Shown: positions 1 to 9,201, counted from the first letter of the stretch. The stretch is DNA of 64,000 nucleotides from Alkalibacterium sp049389645 (GCF_049389645.1 NZ_CP186540.1:744001-808000), one strand, 5' to 3'. Notes: generated from the sequence alone by a model not told the origin. Program-made: numbers and translations.

Positions 1-313
1 TATAAAAAGAAACAAGTTTACTCGAGGGGGTTTTTCCGATTTTTTCAATGGTTTCAGTAAAACTTGGAATACCACTCAATTTTTCTCTGACTTTATCCGA
101 TGCAACAAATGTCCCCGCACCTTGTTTCCGCTCCAACAACCCCTCTTCAACTAAAGAACTCACTGCTTGTCTAGCCGTCATCCGACTGACATTAAATTCA
201 GTTGCCAGTGCACGTTCAGAAGGTATTTTTTGACCTTTGTTCCATTCTTTTGACAATACTTTTTGTCTTAAATCATTGTGCATGGCGATATAAACAGGTA
301 CTTTTTTTGACAT
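1..313 (-). CDS. GntR/HutC-family transcriptional regulator, C-terminus outside window
   Basis: Partial gene whose first 104 codons are visible; the rest lies beyond base 1. The start (MSKKVPVYIAMHNDLR) follows a GGAAGGAA ribosome binding site. Residues about 5-70 form the GntR winged helix-turn-helix, with the typical stretches KIPSERALATEF, VSRMTARQAV and GLLERKQGAGTFV. The last visible residues begin a UTRA effector-binding domain, as in the HutC/YvoA subfamily. It is last in a minus-strand run behind nagA and nagB, so it is probably the NagR/YvoA-type repressor that senses GlcNAc-6-P or GlcN-6-P. The regulator class is clear; the ligand is inferred from context. Confidence 0.88.
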   Translation of the reverse strand, partial: MSKKVPVYIAMHNDLRQKVLSKEWNKGQKIPSERALATEFNVSRMTARQAVSSLVEEGLLERKQGAGTFVASDKVREKLSGIPSFTETIEKIGKTPSSKLVSFY

Positions 314-349
314 AATGTTTCCTTCCTTGCAAGTTAACTGGTCTCATAT

Positions 350-379
350 ATTATAACTGGCTAGCGGCCTCTTCATCAA
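350..379 (-). promoter_or_regulatory. Candidate sigma-A promoter for the GntR gene
   Basis: On the minus strand, TTGATG (379-374) and TATAAT (355-350) are separated by 18 bp, inside the 3' end of nagB. A GAGACCA half-site follows at about 336-345, resembling half of a NagR/YvoA operator. The full operator dyad is not evident. This would let the regulator be transcribed separately from nagAB. Confidence 0.4.
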
Positions 380-1073
380 CAATAATGACGACATCAGAAT
401 GTTTCTGTAAGATGCTGGCAGGAACATCTTCATTGACAGCTCCATTCACTGTTTTCGCGATGGCTTCTGCTTTGTTTTGACCATAAGCAATCAATATAAT
501 TTTTTTGGCTGCCATAATGGAGGCAATACCCATTGAATAGGCAGATTTGGGTACATCTTTTTCAGAATCAAAATTACGTTTATTTGCTTCAATAGTCTCC
601 TCAGTTAGCTCAACTTTCTGTGTTTTGGTATCAAAAGATGTTCCCGGCTCATTGAAACCGATATGTGCATTTGTACCTATACCTAGAATTTGAACATCAA
701 TGGGATGCTTATCTAAAATATCATTGTACCGTTTTACTTCAGTTTCTTCGGGTGCCATACCATTTGGAATATGCGTTTCTTTAAACGGTTTTTTTTCAAA
801 CAATTGCTTTTGCATGAAAGTCTTATAACTCTGTGGATGATCACTATCAAGTCCAATATATTCATCCAAATTGATAGCGATCTTATCTGAAAAGTCAATA
901 TCACTTGATCTTAACTCTTTGTATAACGTTTCAGGGGTGCTACCGGTGGCTAGCCCAAAAACGGTTGCGCCTTCATTTGTTGCTTTTTGTATAAGTTGAA
1001 ACGCCACTTTAGCGCCTTCTTCTTTATTTTTAACGATCTCAATTTTCATATTTGATGGATTAGTTGAATTCAT
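351..1073 (-). CDS. nagB: Glucosamine-6-phosphate deaminase
   Basis: Converts glucosamine-6-phosphate to fructose-6-phosphate and ammonia, feeding amino sugars into glycolysis. The 240-residue length fits the family. Visible motifs are the phosphate loop FGLATGSTPE, the active-site stretch NLDEYIGL and GIGTNAHIGFNEPG, which holds the catalytic His and Glu. The start at 1073 is supported by AGGAGGAA about 8 nt upstream; an in-frame ATG at 1049 has no such site. The gene overlaps the end of nagA by 14 bp, so the two are translationally coupled. Confidence 0.95.
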   Translation of the reverse strand: MNSTNPSNMKIEIVKNKEEGAKVAFQLIQKATNEGATVFGLATGSTPETLYKELRSSDIDFSDKIAINLDEYIGLDSDHPQSYKTFMQKQLFEKKPFKETHIPNGMAPEETEVKRYNDILDKHPIDVQILGIGTNAHIGFNEPGTSFDTKTQKVELTEETIEANKRNFDSEKDVPKSAYSMGIASIMAAKKIILIAYGQNKAEAIAKTVNGAVNEDVPASILQKHSDVVIIVDEEAASQL

Positions 1074-2196
1074 TGATATTTCCTCCTAGGATTGTTTGTT
1101 TCACTGTTAAGTCTTCATCTAGTACGACCATATCTGCATCAAAACTTGGATTTAATTGGCCTTTAGAAGCTAAATTAAACTCTTTAGCCTGGTTGAATGA
1201 GCTCATTTTGACCGCTTCTAACATTGAACAACCTGTAAAAGTCATCATGTTTTTGAATGCGTCTATAAAGGTCAGTACGCTCCCTGCTAAGGAACCATTG
1301 CTTAGACGTGCTTGTTTGTCTTTCACAATGACTTTCTGCCCCCCTAGCTCACTCTCACCTTCCGGATAACCTTTGGCGCGCATAGCGTCTGTAATCAATT
1401 GAATCCCGTCCGCACCTTTTGTTTTATAAGCGAGTTTTACCATTTCCTCCGAGATATGAAACCCATCGACGATCATTTCAACGCTTACGCCGTCTTCTAG
1501 TAAACCGTATCCACTGACCCCAATTTCTCTATGGTGTAAGCCTAATTGGCCGTTAAAAAGATGTGTGATGTGCGTGGCCTTTGATTCTTTGAGTTGCTTG
1601 TATGTCGCACCTGAATGGCCTGCAGATAAGATGATATCATTATCTTGACAATACTCTTCAAACTCTGATACTTCACCCGTTTCCGGGGCATAAGTAATGA
1701 GGCGGATACGCTCTCCACTTAATTCCTGCCATTTTTTCAGTGTATCAAGCTGAGCAACACGAATATATTCTTCCGGCTGAGCGCCTTTGAATTTTTTTGA
1801 TATAAACGGTCCTTCCACATGAATGCCTTGAATCATCGGATTCATACTCGCCGCTTTATCGATTGCTTTTAAAGCAGCTTCAATATTTTCATCTGATTGG
1901 GTCATTGTTGTTGGGAAATATGAAGTGATTCCTTCTTCTAACATTTTATACGTCATGTCACTAATTTTCCCGGCATCCGCATCCATGTTATCCACACCAT
2001 AACCACCGTGGCTGTGGACATCAATAAAACCCGGCACAATAAAATGGCCGCGTAAATCCGCTTCTTCATCCTCTACTTGTTTAGTATAATGTTCCATTTT
2101 ACCTACACCGATTATTTCATCAGAGAAACGGATATACCCATTTTCAATTTCTCCCTCGCCGGTAAAGATATGAGCGTTAGTGTATACTTTCGTCAC
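1060..2196 (-). CDS. nagA: N-acetylglucosamine-6-phosphate deacetylase
   Basis: Amidohydrolase-fold enzyme of 378 residues that removes acetate from GlcNAc-6-P to supply NagB. Metal and catalytic motifs are in the expected order: DVHSHGGYG, HVEGPFIS, SAGHSGATY, THLFNGQLGLHHREIG and LITDAMRAKG (catalytic Asp). It uses a GTG start preceded by AAGGAGGATTCTTT. It lies 92 bp downstream of nadE on the same strand and overlaps nagB, forming a nagA-nagB unit followed by the GntR regulator. Confidence 0.95.
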   Translation of the reverse strand: MTKVYTNAHIFTGEGEIENGYIRFSDEIIGVGKMEHYTKQVEDEEADLRGHFIVPGFIDVHSHGGYGVDNMDADAGKISDMTYKMLEEGITSYFPTTMTQSDENIEAALKAIDKAASMNPMIQGIHVEGPFISKKFKGAQPEEYIRVAQLDTLKKWQELSGERIRLITYAPETGEVSEFEEYCQDNDIILSAGHSGATYKQLKESKATHITHLFNGQLGLHHREIGVSGYGLLEDGVSVEMIVDGFHISEEMVKLAYKTKGADGIQLITDAMRAKGYPEGESELGGQKVIVKDKQARLSNGSLAGSVLTFIDAFKNMMTFTGCSMLEAVKMSSFNQAKEFNLASKGQLNPSFDADMVVLDEDLTVKQTILGGNINEFN

Positions 2197-2288
2197 AAAG
2201 AATCCTCCTTTTTTATTGTTGCTAATTTAATGCGTAACAATAATGAGCAACATCTTTGTATTCATTGAAAAACACAGTGATGTTGCGT

Positions 2289-3119
2289 CTACTTCCAGAA
2301 ATCGTCAAAGATCGTAACTGGTAAGTGCCGCTTATGTTGTGTTTGAAGGTACCATTTCTCAATTTTTTCTGCCGATTCTTTTTCTATTTCTTTGCCTTCC
2401 AGGTAATCATCAATTTCATCATAGGTCACGCCTAAGGCAGCTTCATCTGCAATACCAGGCTTATCACTTTCCAAGTCAGCTGTTGGTACTTTTTCTATCA
2501 AGTGTTTGGGTGCACCGAGCTCTAAAAGTAATTGTTTGCCCTGTCTTTTATTCAAACGAAACAGCGGATTGACATCTGTTCCCCCATCACCATATTTCGT
2601 GTAAAAGCCTGTGACTGCTTCGGCAGCGTGATCTGTCCCTAATACAACACCCTTTGTTTCGCCGGCTATCGCATACTGGACGCTCATACGTTCACGTGCT
2701 TTTATATTTCCTTTATTAAAATCACTTAATTTTAAATCATTAGCTTCTATACTTTTTTCAGTTGCATCCACAGATGGTTTAATATCTGCACGCATCATTT
2801 TGTCTGGTTGTATCCATTCAATAGCAGCCATTGCGTCTGCTTCATCTGCTTGTATACCATAAGGCAATCTTAAAGCTATAAATAAATACGTTTGATCCCC
2901 TGTTTCTTTTCGTAATTCTTCAACAGTTATCTGAGCAAGTTTTCCCAGTAATGTAGAATCTTGTCCACCAGACATCCCTAAAACAAACGTTTTAAGAAAG
3001 GAGTGTTTCAGCATGTATGCTTTCATGAAATCGATAGATCGGCGAACTTCTTCTTTAGCATCAATGGTAGGTGAAACATTCATTTCTTCTACTATTCGTT
3101 TCTGTAAATCAGACATCAT
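2289..3119 (-). CDS. nadE: NH3-dependent NAD+ synthetase
   Basis: Makes NAD+ from nicotinate adenine dinucleotide, ATP and ammonia. The 276-residue protein has the N-type ATP pyrophosphatase P-loop LGMSGGQDSTLLG and the later ADLESDKPGIADEAALG stretch typical of NadE. There is no N-terminal glutaminase domain, so it is the ammonia-using form. It follows pncB by 38 bp, so salvage of nicotinate to NAD is encoded by one transcription unit apart from NadD. ATG occurs twice at the start (3119 or 3116), and the exact choice is uncertain. Confidence 0.95.
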   Translation of the reverse strand: MMSDLQKRIVEEMNVSPTIDAKEEVRRSIDFMKAYMLKHSFLKTFVLGMSGGQDSTLLGKLAQITVEELRKETGDQTYLFIALRLPYGIQADEADAMAAIEWIQPDKMMRADIKPSVDATEKSIEANDLKLSDFNKGNIKARERMSVQYAIAGETKGVVLGTDHAAEAVTGFYTKYGDGGTDVNPLFRLNKRQGKQLLLELGAPKHLIEKVPTADLESDKPGIADEAALGVTYDEIDDYLEGKEIEKESAEKIEKWYLQTQHKRHLPVTIFDDFWK

Positions 3120-3157
3120 TTCCTATCTACTCTCCTTTAACATCGATATGAATCATC

Positions 3158-4642
3158 TTAAAAAAACGATTTATTCTTCGTTGTTTTCTCTTTTGCAATT
3201 TCTCTGAACATATTAATTGTCTCTACTTTTTCATCATATAATTTTTGTGATAAATCAACAGGATAAGGCTCTGGATTCAATAAGCGTTTATGTTCCTCCC
3301 ATTGTTCTGATAAACTCTCTTTAGCATAATCCTTGATTTCTTCAAGAGAAGGCATATTGTAAACCAGTTCTCCCTCCACGATTATATCTTGTAACAGCTG
3401 ACGTGCCTCAAAGTCATCTAATGTTTTGTTTATATATGTGTATTGGGGGTGGAACATAAACAATTCATCCTGCAGGTCCGGACGTTCATCAGCAAGGGCA
3501 ATGTAATCTCCCTCAGGCTTCACATTATTATGCGAACGAATACGCCAAACCTGTTTTTTCCCCGGTGTGGTGATCTTAGACGCATTTGCTGTAAGTTTTA
3601 AGGTTGGATACATTGTTCCGCCGTTTCCTTCAACAGAAACAATTTTATATACTGCTCCTAATGCAGGCTGATCAAAGGCTGTAATCATTTTGGTGCCTAC
3701 GCCCCACACATCGATTTTTGCTCCCTGCATCTTGAGGTTCAAAATTGTTTCCGCATTTAGATCGTTAGACACATAAATTTTTGCATCCGGGTAACCCGCT
3801 TCATCTAATTGTTGTCTTACACGTTTGGATAGATATGATAAGTCTCCAGAATCTAAGCGGACACCTAAAAAGTTGATCTTATCGCCCATTTCATTAGCTA
3901 CTCGTATGGCATTGATCACACCCGAATCAAGCGTATGATAGGTGTCGACTAAGAAAACACAGTCTTTGTGTGTCTCGGCATACGCCTTAAAGGCTTCGTA
4001 TTCATCTCTATAAGCTTGCACCAATGAATGGGCATGTGTCCCAGAAACGGGTATCCCAAAAATTTTACTTGCTCTCGTATTACTCGTCGCATCGCACCCG
4101 CCAATATAAGTTGCGCGTGATCCCCATATCGCTGCATCAAACTCCTGCGCTCGTCTCGCACCGAACTCCAGGACAGGGTCATCACCGGCCGCACTCTTTA
4201 TTTGAGAGGCTTTGGTAGCAATGAGTGTTTGAAAATTAACAATATTAAGTAATGCTGTTTCTATTAATTGACAATCTGCAATGGGGCCTTCCACTTGAAT
4301 CAAAGGTTCATTGGCGAAGGCAACTTCTCCTTCTTTAAATGCACGGACGGTTCCTTTAAATGTCCAATTCTCCAGGTACTCTAGAAAATCTTCCGGAAAT
4401 TCTTTAATTTCCTTTAAGTAGTTAATATCCGATTCACTAAATTTAAGGTTTGTAATATAATCTACGACTCTTTCCAGGCCGGCAAACACTGTGTAGCCAA
4501 TCCCAAAAGGATTATCCCGATAATAAACTTCGAAAACGGCCTTATTTAGGTGATTCTTTTTTTTCCAATAAGTATAAATCATATTTAATTCGTAAAAATC
4601 TGTATGCAATGCCATGCTATCATCTGCATAGGTCTGAAACAT
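3158..4642 (-). CDS. pncB: Nicotinate phosphoribosyltransferase
   Basis: Converts nicotinate and PRPP to nicotinate mononucleotide, the first step of NAD salvage. At 494 residues it matches the long Firmicutes type. The N-terminus ALHTDFYELNMIYTYW is typical. GTHAHSLVQAY carries the histidine that is autophosphorylated in the family, and the phosphoribosyl-binding DSGDLSYLSK follows. The start at 4642 has AGGAGGAAAATAG upstream. It is first in the pncB-nadE-nagA-nagB-gntR run. Confidence 0.95.
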   Translation of the reverse strand: MFQTYADDSMALHTDFYELNMIYTYWKKKNHLNKAVFEVYYRDNPFGIGYTVFAGLERVVDYITNLKFSESDINYLKEIKEFPEDFLEYLENWTFKGTVRAFKEGEVAFANEPLIQVEGPIADCQLIETALLNIVNFQTLIATKASQIKSAAGDDPVLEFGARRAQEFDAAIWGSRATYIGGCDATSNTRASKIFGIPVSGTHAHSLVQAYRDEYEAFKAYAETHKDCVFLVDTYHTLDSGVINAIRVANEMGDKINFLGVRLDSGDLSYLSKRVRQQLDEAGYPDAKIYVSNDLNAETILNLKMQGAKIDVWGVGTKMITAFDQPALGAVYKIVSVEGNGGTMYPTLKLTANASKITTPGKKQVWRIRSHNNVKPEGDYIALADERPDLQDELFMFHPQYTYINKTLDDFEARQLLQDIIVEGELVYNMPSLEEIKDYAKESLSEQWEEHKRLLNPEPYPVDLSQKLYDEKVETINMFREIAKEKTTKNKSFF

Positions 4643-4749
4643 CTATTTTCCTCCTAATTATATAAAAGGTGACTCTGTAGTGAAGTATACCATAATTTGC
4701 GCTTTACCGCGTTCATTCTGTTAAAATCATCGGTGTATTTACAGCTATA

Positions 4750-4797
4750 AAAAACCAAAAACCCAAAATAGAAACTTGCTCTATTTCCGGTTTTTCA
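4750..4797 (-). terminator. Probable terminator after the GT4 glycosyltransferase gene
   Basis: On the minus strand an AAATAGA/TCTATTT stem with flanking CC/GG pairs overlaps the last codons of the glycosyltransferase gene. It is followed by TTTTTGGTTTTTT. Confidence 0.5.
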
Positions 4798-5878
4798 CTA
4801 TGATTTCCATATAAAATTTCTTAACTTCTTTTGCCTGTTGTTCGATTGAAAAACGTATCGCCCAGTCATGAAGGTTTTTCCCTTTTTCGCTTAATTTTTT
4901 TTTCTCCCAGAGTGAATAGGCTTGCAATAGAGCATCTTTTATTTTCTCGTTATTTTTGGGGGGAACGAGCCACCCCATACTTGCATCTTTGATCACTTCT
5001 TTAACATCTCCTACATCCGTCGCAATAGCAGGAACTTTTTCATCAGCTGCTTCAAGTAATATCATCGGAAAACCTTCGCTCAAAGAAGGAAGAACAAAGA
5101 TATCCGCCTGATGAAACTCTTTCTTGATTTCAGTTGAAGGAAGCCAGCCTTTAAAGTTTAAATGCCGAGACAAATCATAGTCTCTTCCAAGTTTCTGTAA
5201 AGACTCCATTTCTTCACCATCACCACAAATTATCCATTGCCACTCTTGGAATCCAACTGTCTTTAAAACGTCCATCAAGGTAGAATAGCCTTTGATTTTA
5301 TTGAGTCTGCCTACAGTAATCAAAGTAAACACCTTTGAGTGTCTCTCAGAACGCGGTTCGACTGATTCAGAAAATTTTATGCCATTATGTATGACCTTAA
5401 TACGATCGCTTGAAACCCCAAAAGATTGCAACACTCCCTTAATTTCATTGGAAACGGTTATGATACCATCTGCTTTTTTAAAAGTCAGACGGTGAACTGT
5501 TTCAAACAACTTCCCTTTGATTCCTCTATCTTTAAAATCTAATAAAGGATGACTATGGACAGTCATTACCCAATAAACCTGTATAAAAGGATTCAAGAGA
5601 GCTATGAGCGTGTTTGCACGTGGTCCATGAGTGTGTAATATCGTGTAACCTTGTTCTTTAATAAAGTGCCGCAAACGGTACAATACTTTGATATCAAAGC
5701 GGTTGTTTTGTTCAAAAACATACACTGGAATGTTCTCTTTGCGTGCTGCTTTAGCTACGGGACCTTCTTCAAAGACGATCAAATCAACATCATCTTTTTT
5801 AAGTTCTTTGAGCAACGAGATGATATGTGCGAGGCCACCTCCGTATTCGTTCCCAGCATTTATATGAGCTATTTTCAT
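4781..5878 (-). CDS. GT4-family glycosyltransferase
   Basis: A 365-residue retaining GT-B glycosyltransferase. The N-terminal acceptor domain starts MKIAHINAGNEYGGG and includes ILHTHGPRAN. The C-terminal donor domain has VGRLNKIKG and the E-x7-E signature SLSEGFPMILLEA. It probably adds a sugar to a cell-envelope or exopolysaccharide glycan at the cytoplasmic membrane; donor and acceptor are not visible. Its ATG overlaps the stop codon of the TagA-like gene by 4 bp, so the two enzymes are coupled. Confidence 0.9.
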   Translation of the reverse strand: MKIAHINAGNEYGGGLAHIISLLKELKKDDVDLIVFEEGPVAKAARKENIPVYVFEQNNRFDIKVLYRLRHFIKEQGYTILHTHGPRANTLIALLNPFIQVYWVMTVHSHPLLDFKDRGIKGKLFETVHRLTFKKADGIITVSNEIKGVLQSFGVSSDRIKVIHNGIKFSESVEPRSERHSKVFTLITVGRLNKIKGYSTLMDVLKTVGFQEWQWIICGDGEEMESLQKLGRDYDLSRHLNFKGWLPSTEIKKEFHQADIFVLPSLSEGFPMILLEAADEKVPAIATDVGDVKEVIKDASMGWLVPPKNNEKIKDALLQAYSLWEKKKLSEKGKNLHDWAIRFSIEQQAKEVKKFYMEIIVKNRK

Positions 5879-6627
5879 ATACGCTTTTCCTTCTTATTCT
5901 GTTTATAAATTTCCTGCAGAAATTTTGGCAATACGGCCATCCGTTTATACCTCGAAGGCTGTTTGATCAAACGATACAGCCATTCAATATGAAAAGATTG
6001 AACAAATTTAGGTGCACGCTTCGTCTTACCGGATAACACGTCAAAGCTCCCACCTACGCCTACTGCTATACCATGAGAAACTTGACTAAGATAGTCACTG
6101 ATCCATTTTTCTTGTCTAGGAAAACCAAACGCAACAAAAACAATATCAGGATTAGTATTTTTCACTCTATCGATCATTTCCGGATCATCGTGATCGAAAT
6201 ACCCATGATGATAACCGACAATATTAATATGAGGCCATTTGATCTTCACCTTTTCGATTGTAAGTTCTAAAATTTCTTCTTTAGAACCAATAAAATATAC
6301 GTTTTTTTCTTCTAAATCAGCGATTTCAAGCAAACCGAGCATCAACTCGAATCCGGGTACGCGTTCTTGAATAGGGGTGCCTAATCTATGAGCGGCCTTA
6401 ACGATACCAATACCATCAGGTGCAATATAATCTGCCTGCATCAGCAAATCATAATAATCTTTATTATTTTTTGCATACATAACAATCTCTGGATTGGCAG
6501 TCACTAAAAACGTTTTTTGGTGTGTGTTTAGTCGTTCATTTAAGTTTTTCAGAAATTCTTTCCGAGTCATATTATCGAAGGGGATCCCTAGAATCATTAC
6601 TTTTCTTTGCATCATATGTCCATCCAT
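5875..6627 (-). CDS. WecB/TagA/CpsF-family glycosyltransferase
   Basis: A 250-residue GT26-family enzyme. In this family TagA makes the ManNAc-GlcNAc linkage unit of wall teichoic acid, and WecB/CpsF members act in capsule or ECA synthesis. Visible motifs are TANPEIVMYAKNN, the catalytic-region ADYIAPDGIGIV, RVPGFELM and VAFGFPRQEKWI, with GVGGSFDVLSGKTKRAPKFV near the C-terminus. It is coupled to the GT4 gene downstream and lies 69 bp after a PAS-GGDEF gene. The start may be 6627 or the later ATGs at 6615/6612; no ribosome binding site decides it. Pairing with a GT4 suggests a polysaccharide or glycolipid linkage, not necessarily teichoic acid. Confidence 0.88.
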   Translation of the reverse strand: MDGHMMQRKVMILGIPFDNMTRKEFLKNLNERLNTHQKTFLVTANPEIVMYAKNNKDYYDLLMQADYIAPDGIGIVKAAHRLGTPIQERVPGFELMLGLLEIADLEEKNVYFIGSKEEILELTIEKVKIKWPHINIVGYHHGYFDHDDPEMIDRVKNTNPDIVFVAFGFPRQEKWISDYLSQVSHGIAVGVGGSFDVLSGKTKRAPKFVQSFHIEWLYRLIKQPSRYKRMAVLPKFLQEIYKQNKKEKRI

Positions 6628-6696
6628 TCTACTAACTTTTCACTCTATTTTCTTGTTTAGAAGCCTATCTTACCGCATGCCATTCAATCTGTCTAT

Positions 6697-7689
6697 CTAG
6701 TCTGACATCACATTGTTTTTCCCATTTTGTTTGACTTTGAATAACAAGCGATCTGCACGATTGAATAGTTCACTGACCGTTTCGTTGGGTTCATATTCGG
6801 CCACTCCTGAACTACTCGTCACATCGGCCGGTTTACTAAAGTTTCGCTTATTAAAAGATAATCTTATTTGTTCAGCGATTTTACGGGCTTCACTTTTCTT
6901 GACATCGGGTAGCACAATCAAAAATTTTCCTCCTTCAAATGTACCGGCATAATAATCCACTTGAATGGTTTCCTTTATGACCGATGCCGCTTCTTTGATC
7001 AACTCGTCACCCAATAAAGGTCCGAACAAAGAATTCTGATGTTCTAGATTATCAATATCCACTAAAATCATTGAAACAGTCTGTCGTTTTTCCTTATTGA
7101 CTTCAGAAATGATTTGTCCCAGTTTAACAAGGATATTTGATCGATTAAGCAGGCCCGTCAACTTGTCTGATCTTGAAATTTGCTCCCATTCTTTATTTTC
7201 TTTGAGCAGCACCTGTTTTTCTGACTCATACTTTGTAACATCGAAAACGATACCTGTGAGAAATAAAGGTTCTCCCGTTTCGCTCCGCTGCGTTACTTTT
7301 CCACGGTCATAATAGGTTTTGTAAGAGCCATCTTTTGATTGAATACGGTATTTCACTTCCCAAACAGGAACTTTACCGGATAAATGATCTCTCATTACTT
7401 GCATTACATGATCATAATCTTCAGGGTGTAAACGATCGGTGAAAAATTGGAAATCAACACTTTCAGGTAACTCCTCTCTAATAAAACCTAAGGCTTCAGC
7501 TTTCATTGGATTGAAGGTTACTTTGTTTTCCTTTAAGTCCCAAAACCAATGGCCTAAATTACCTATCCATGAGAATTCCAATGAATCTTGTTGCTGTTGT
7601 AAATCCAGGAGTTCTTTATTTAACCGTTTTACAGCGGCTAATTCATTTTTCAACAGGTCGATTTCTTTTTGCTGATCAGCGTCCACCAT
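6697..7689 (-). CDS. PAS-GGDEF protein with degenerate (likely inactive) GGDEF motif
   Basis: A 330-residue cytoplasmic protein with no membrane segment. Residues 5-35 look coiled-coil. Residues about 40-150 are a PAS_3/PAC sensor (WFWDLKENKVTFNP, LHPEDYDHV, GIVFDVTKY). Residues about 170-325 are a GGDEF fold beginning DKLTGLLNRSNIL with DIDNLEHQNSLFG. The signature reads EGGKF at 252-256 instead of GG(D/E)EF. The catalytic acid is therefore Lys, and no RxxD inhibitory site is seen. Cyclase activity is unlikely; a binding or scaffolding role is possible. It sits just upstream of two glycosyltransferase genes. RBS AAAAGGAGACGATAAT supports the start. Confidence 0.85.
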   Translation of the reverse strand: MVDADQQKEIDLLKNELAAVKRLNKELLDLQQQQDSLEFSWIGNLGHWFWDLKENKVTFNPMKAEALGFIREELPESVDFQFFTDRLHPEDYDHVMQVMRDHLSGKVPVWEVKYRIQSKDGSYKTYYDRGKVTQRSETGEPLFLTGIVFDVTKYESEKQVLLKENKEWEQISRSDKLTGLLNRSNILVKLGQIISEVNKEKRQTVSMILVDIDNLEHQNSLFGPLLGDELIKEAASVIKETIQVDYYAGTFEGGKFLIVLPDVKKSEARKIAEQIRLSFNKRNFSKPADVTSSSGVAEYEPNETVSELFNRADRLLFKVKQNGKNNVMSD

Positions 7690-7827
7690 ATTATCGTCTC
7701 CTTTTCTTTAATTTAACACCGGTCATCGACGTTTTTATTCCGCATTCAAAGCTATTCGATTCAAAAAGACGACAGTCACAAACTTGTCATACTTAACCAG
7801 GAATATGGCTTTTTGATGGACTGAAAG

Positions 7828-8124
7828 TCAATTAATTCTTTCGATTTCAATGAGATTGATTTGCAAGGGAAAACTTTCCATGATAGTCCCTTCATGCGTC
7901 ACTATGACTTCATCTCCTACTTCAAGATTTAAATCATCTTCAACACGGATACTCACTTCAGAACCCGATTGTCTTATTTCTTCACCTTCAGACGGCTCTA
8001 CGATAACATGAGACCCTTCAACACTAATGATCGTCCCTTCAAATGTTGGATAATCTTCGCTTGTTTGGCATCCATTTAAAACAAATAAAAAAGTAAAAAT
8101 AAAAACTGCAACCACTGTCTTCAT
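7828..8124 (-). CDS. Small secreted lipoprotein, possibly YobA/DUF3221-like
   Basis: A 98-residue protein with an N-terminal hydrophobic signal and a lipobox (FVLNGC, Cys 19), so it is probably anchored on the outer face of the membrane. The mature part is beta-rich (FEGTIISVEGSHVIVEP, DDLNLEVGDEVIVTHEG) and resembles small OB-like DUF3221 lipoproteins. No catalytic motif is visible and the function is unknown. It lies 19 bp after coaA with its own GGGGG ribosome binding site, so it is probably cotranscribed with coaA. Confidence 0.78.
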   Translation of the reverse strand: MKTVVAVFIFTFLFVLNGCQTSEDYPTFEGTIISVEGSHVIVEPSEGEEIRQSGSEVSIRVEDDLNLEVGDEVIVTHEGTIMESFPLQINLIEIERIN

Positions 8125-8143
8125 TCGATTACCCCCTTATTGA

Positions 8144-9067
8144 TTAGTGTTTTTTCAGTAATAATTGATCTATAAAATGCTCTGTTGTCTTGTGTAAAAT
8201 CATGTCTGCTCTAAAACGAGTAGGTAGAATATATTCTTCTAAATTTTTCAAATTGATTGTTTTCCAAACGTTTCTCGCCATTTCGAAAGCTTCTTTTTTA
8301 TCCCCAATGGCATATGGATAATAATAATTAGAAGGATCCTTGAATGCTGTTTTTAAAAGCAATCCGAACCGTTCCAAATACCAATTTTCGATTTTATGTG
8401 GCTCAGCATCGACATAAAAACTGAAATCAAAAAAATCACTCACAAAGATTTTTTCGTTTGCCGGTAATTGTAAAACATTGATACCCTCGACAATAAGAAT
8501 ATCTGGTTGATCGATAACCTCGAATTCATCTGGGACAATATCATATAAACGATGCGAATAAAGTGGCACCTCGATATTTCTTCGTCCACTTTTAACATCT
8601 CCCATAAAACTTATGAGACGATGCATATCATAGCTTTCAGGGAAACCTTTACGGTTGAGTATATTATTCTCTTTTAAAACTTCATTGGGAAACAAAAAAC
8701 CGTCTGTAGTAATGAGGCTAACCTTTTGATCAGGATAGGCTCGCGCCATCATGGCTTGTAGAAATCGTGCCAGTGTGCTCTTTCCCACGGCCACACTTCC
8801 AGCTATCCCAATAATATAGGGATCTTTTTTTTGAGGTTTGCTTAAAAATCGTTTAATCTCGCATTGTCTTTCATGATAATGTTTGATGTACTTATTTAGT
8901 ATTTCCAATATGGGTAAGTAAATTTCTTTCACGTCTGTCACTGAAACGTTATCATTCAGGGAACGCAGTGCCTCTACTTCGATGTCTGTCAACATCATTT
9001 TTTTGTTTTTATTTAATTCTTTCCATTCTTCTCGATTAATAATGTAAAAGGAATCTGATTCTTTCAT
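8144..9067 (-). CDS. coaA: Type I pantothenate kinase
   Basis: Phosphorylates pantothenate with ATP, the first step of coenzyme A synthesis. The P-loop is GIAGSVAVGKSTLAR. Other family motifs are TTDGFLFPN, KGFPESYD, PLYSHRLYDIVP and DILIVEGINVLQ. I chose the ATG at 9067 because GGAGGTAACCGC lies directly in front of it; an upstream in-frame ATG at 9088 has no site. The resulting 307 residues fit the family. It is first in a unit with the small lipoprotein gene and divergent from the mevalonate operon. Confidence 0.94.
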   Translation of the reverse strand: MKESDSFYIINREEWKELNKNKKMMLTDIEVEALRSLNDNVSVTDVKEIYLPILEILNKYIKHYHERQCEIKRFLSKPQKKDPYIIGIAGSVAVGKSTLARFLQAMMARAYPDQKVSLITTDGFLFPNEVLKENNILNRKGFPESYDMHRLISFMGDVKSGRRNIEVPLYSHRLYDIVPDEFEVIDQPDILIVEGINVLQLPANEKIFVSDFFDFSFYVDAEPHKIENWYLERFGLLLKTAFKDPSNYYYPYAIGDKKEAFEMARNVWKTINLKNLEEYILPTRFRADMILHKTTEHFIDQLLLKKH

Positions 9068-9201
9068 GCGGTTACCTCCGCTCTCCATCGTATTTATCTT
9101 TCTTAGTTTACCAAATTCTTATCCGCTTTCACAACACTCTCTTAAGATCTGTGAAAATATAATTCTTAATTGAATTTTAAAGATAACTTGATATGATAAA
9201 A

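Noticed and set aside
336..345. Complete NagR operator upstream of the GntR gene
   Set aside because: Only one GAGACCA-like half is visible; no full palindrome.
9125..9160. TTTCACA-N16-TGTGAAA dyad between coaA and mvk as a regulator site
   Set aside because: Spacing does not fit Rex or CRP-type sites and no second feature supports it.
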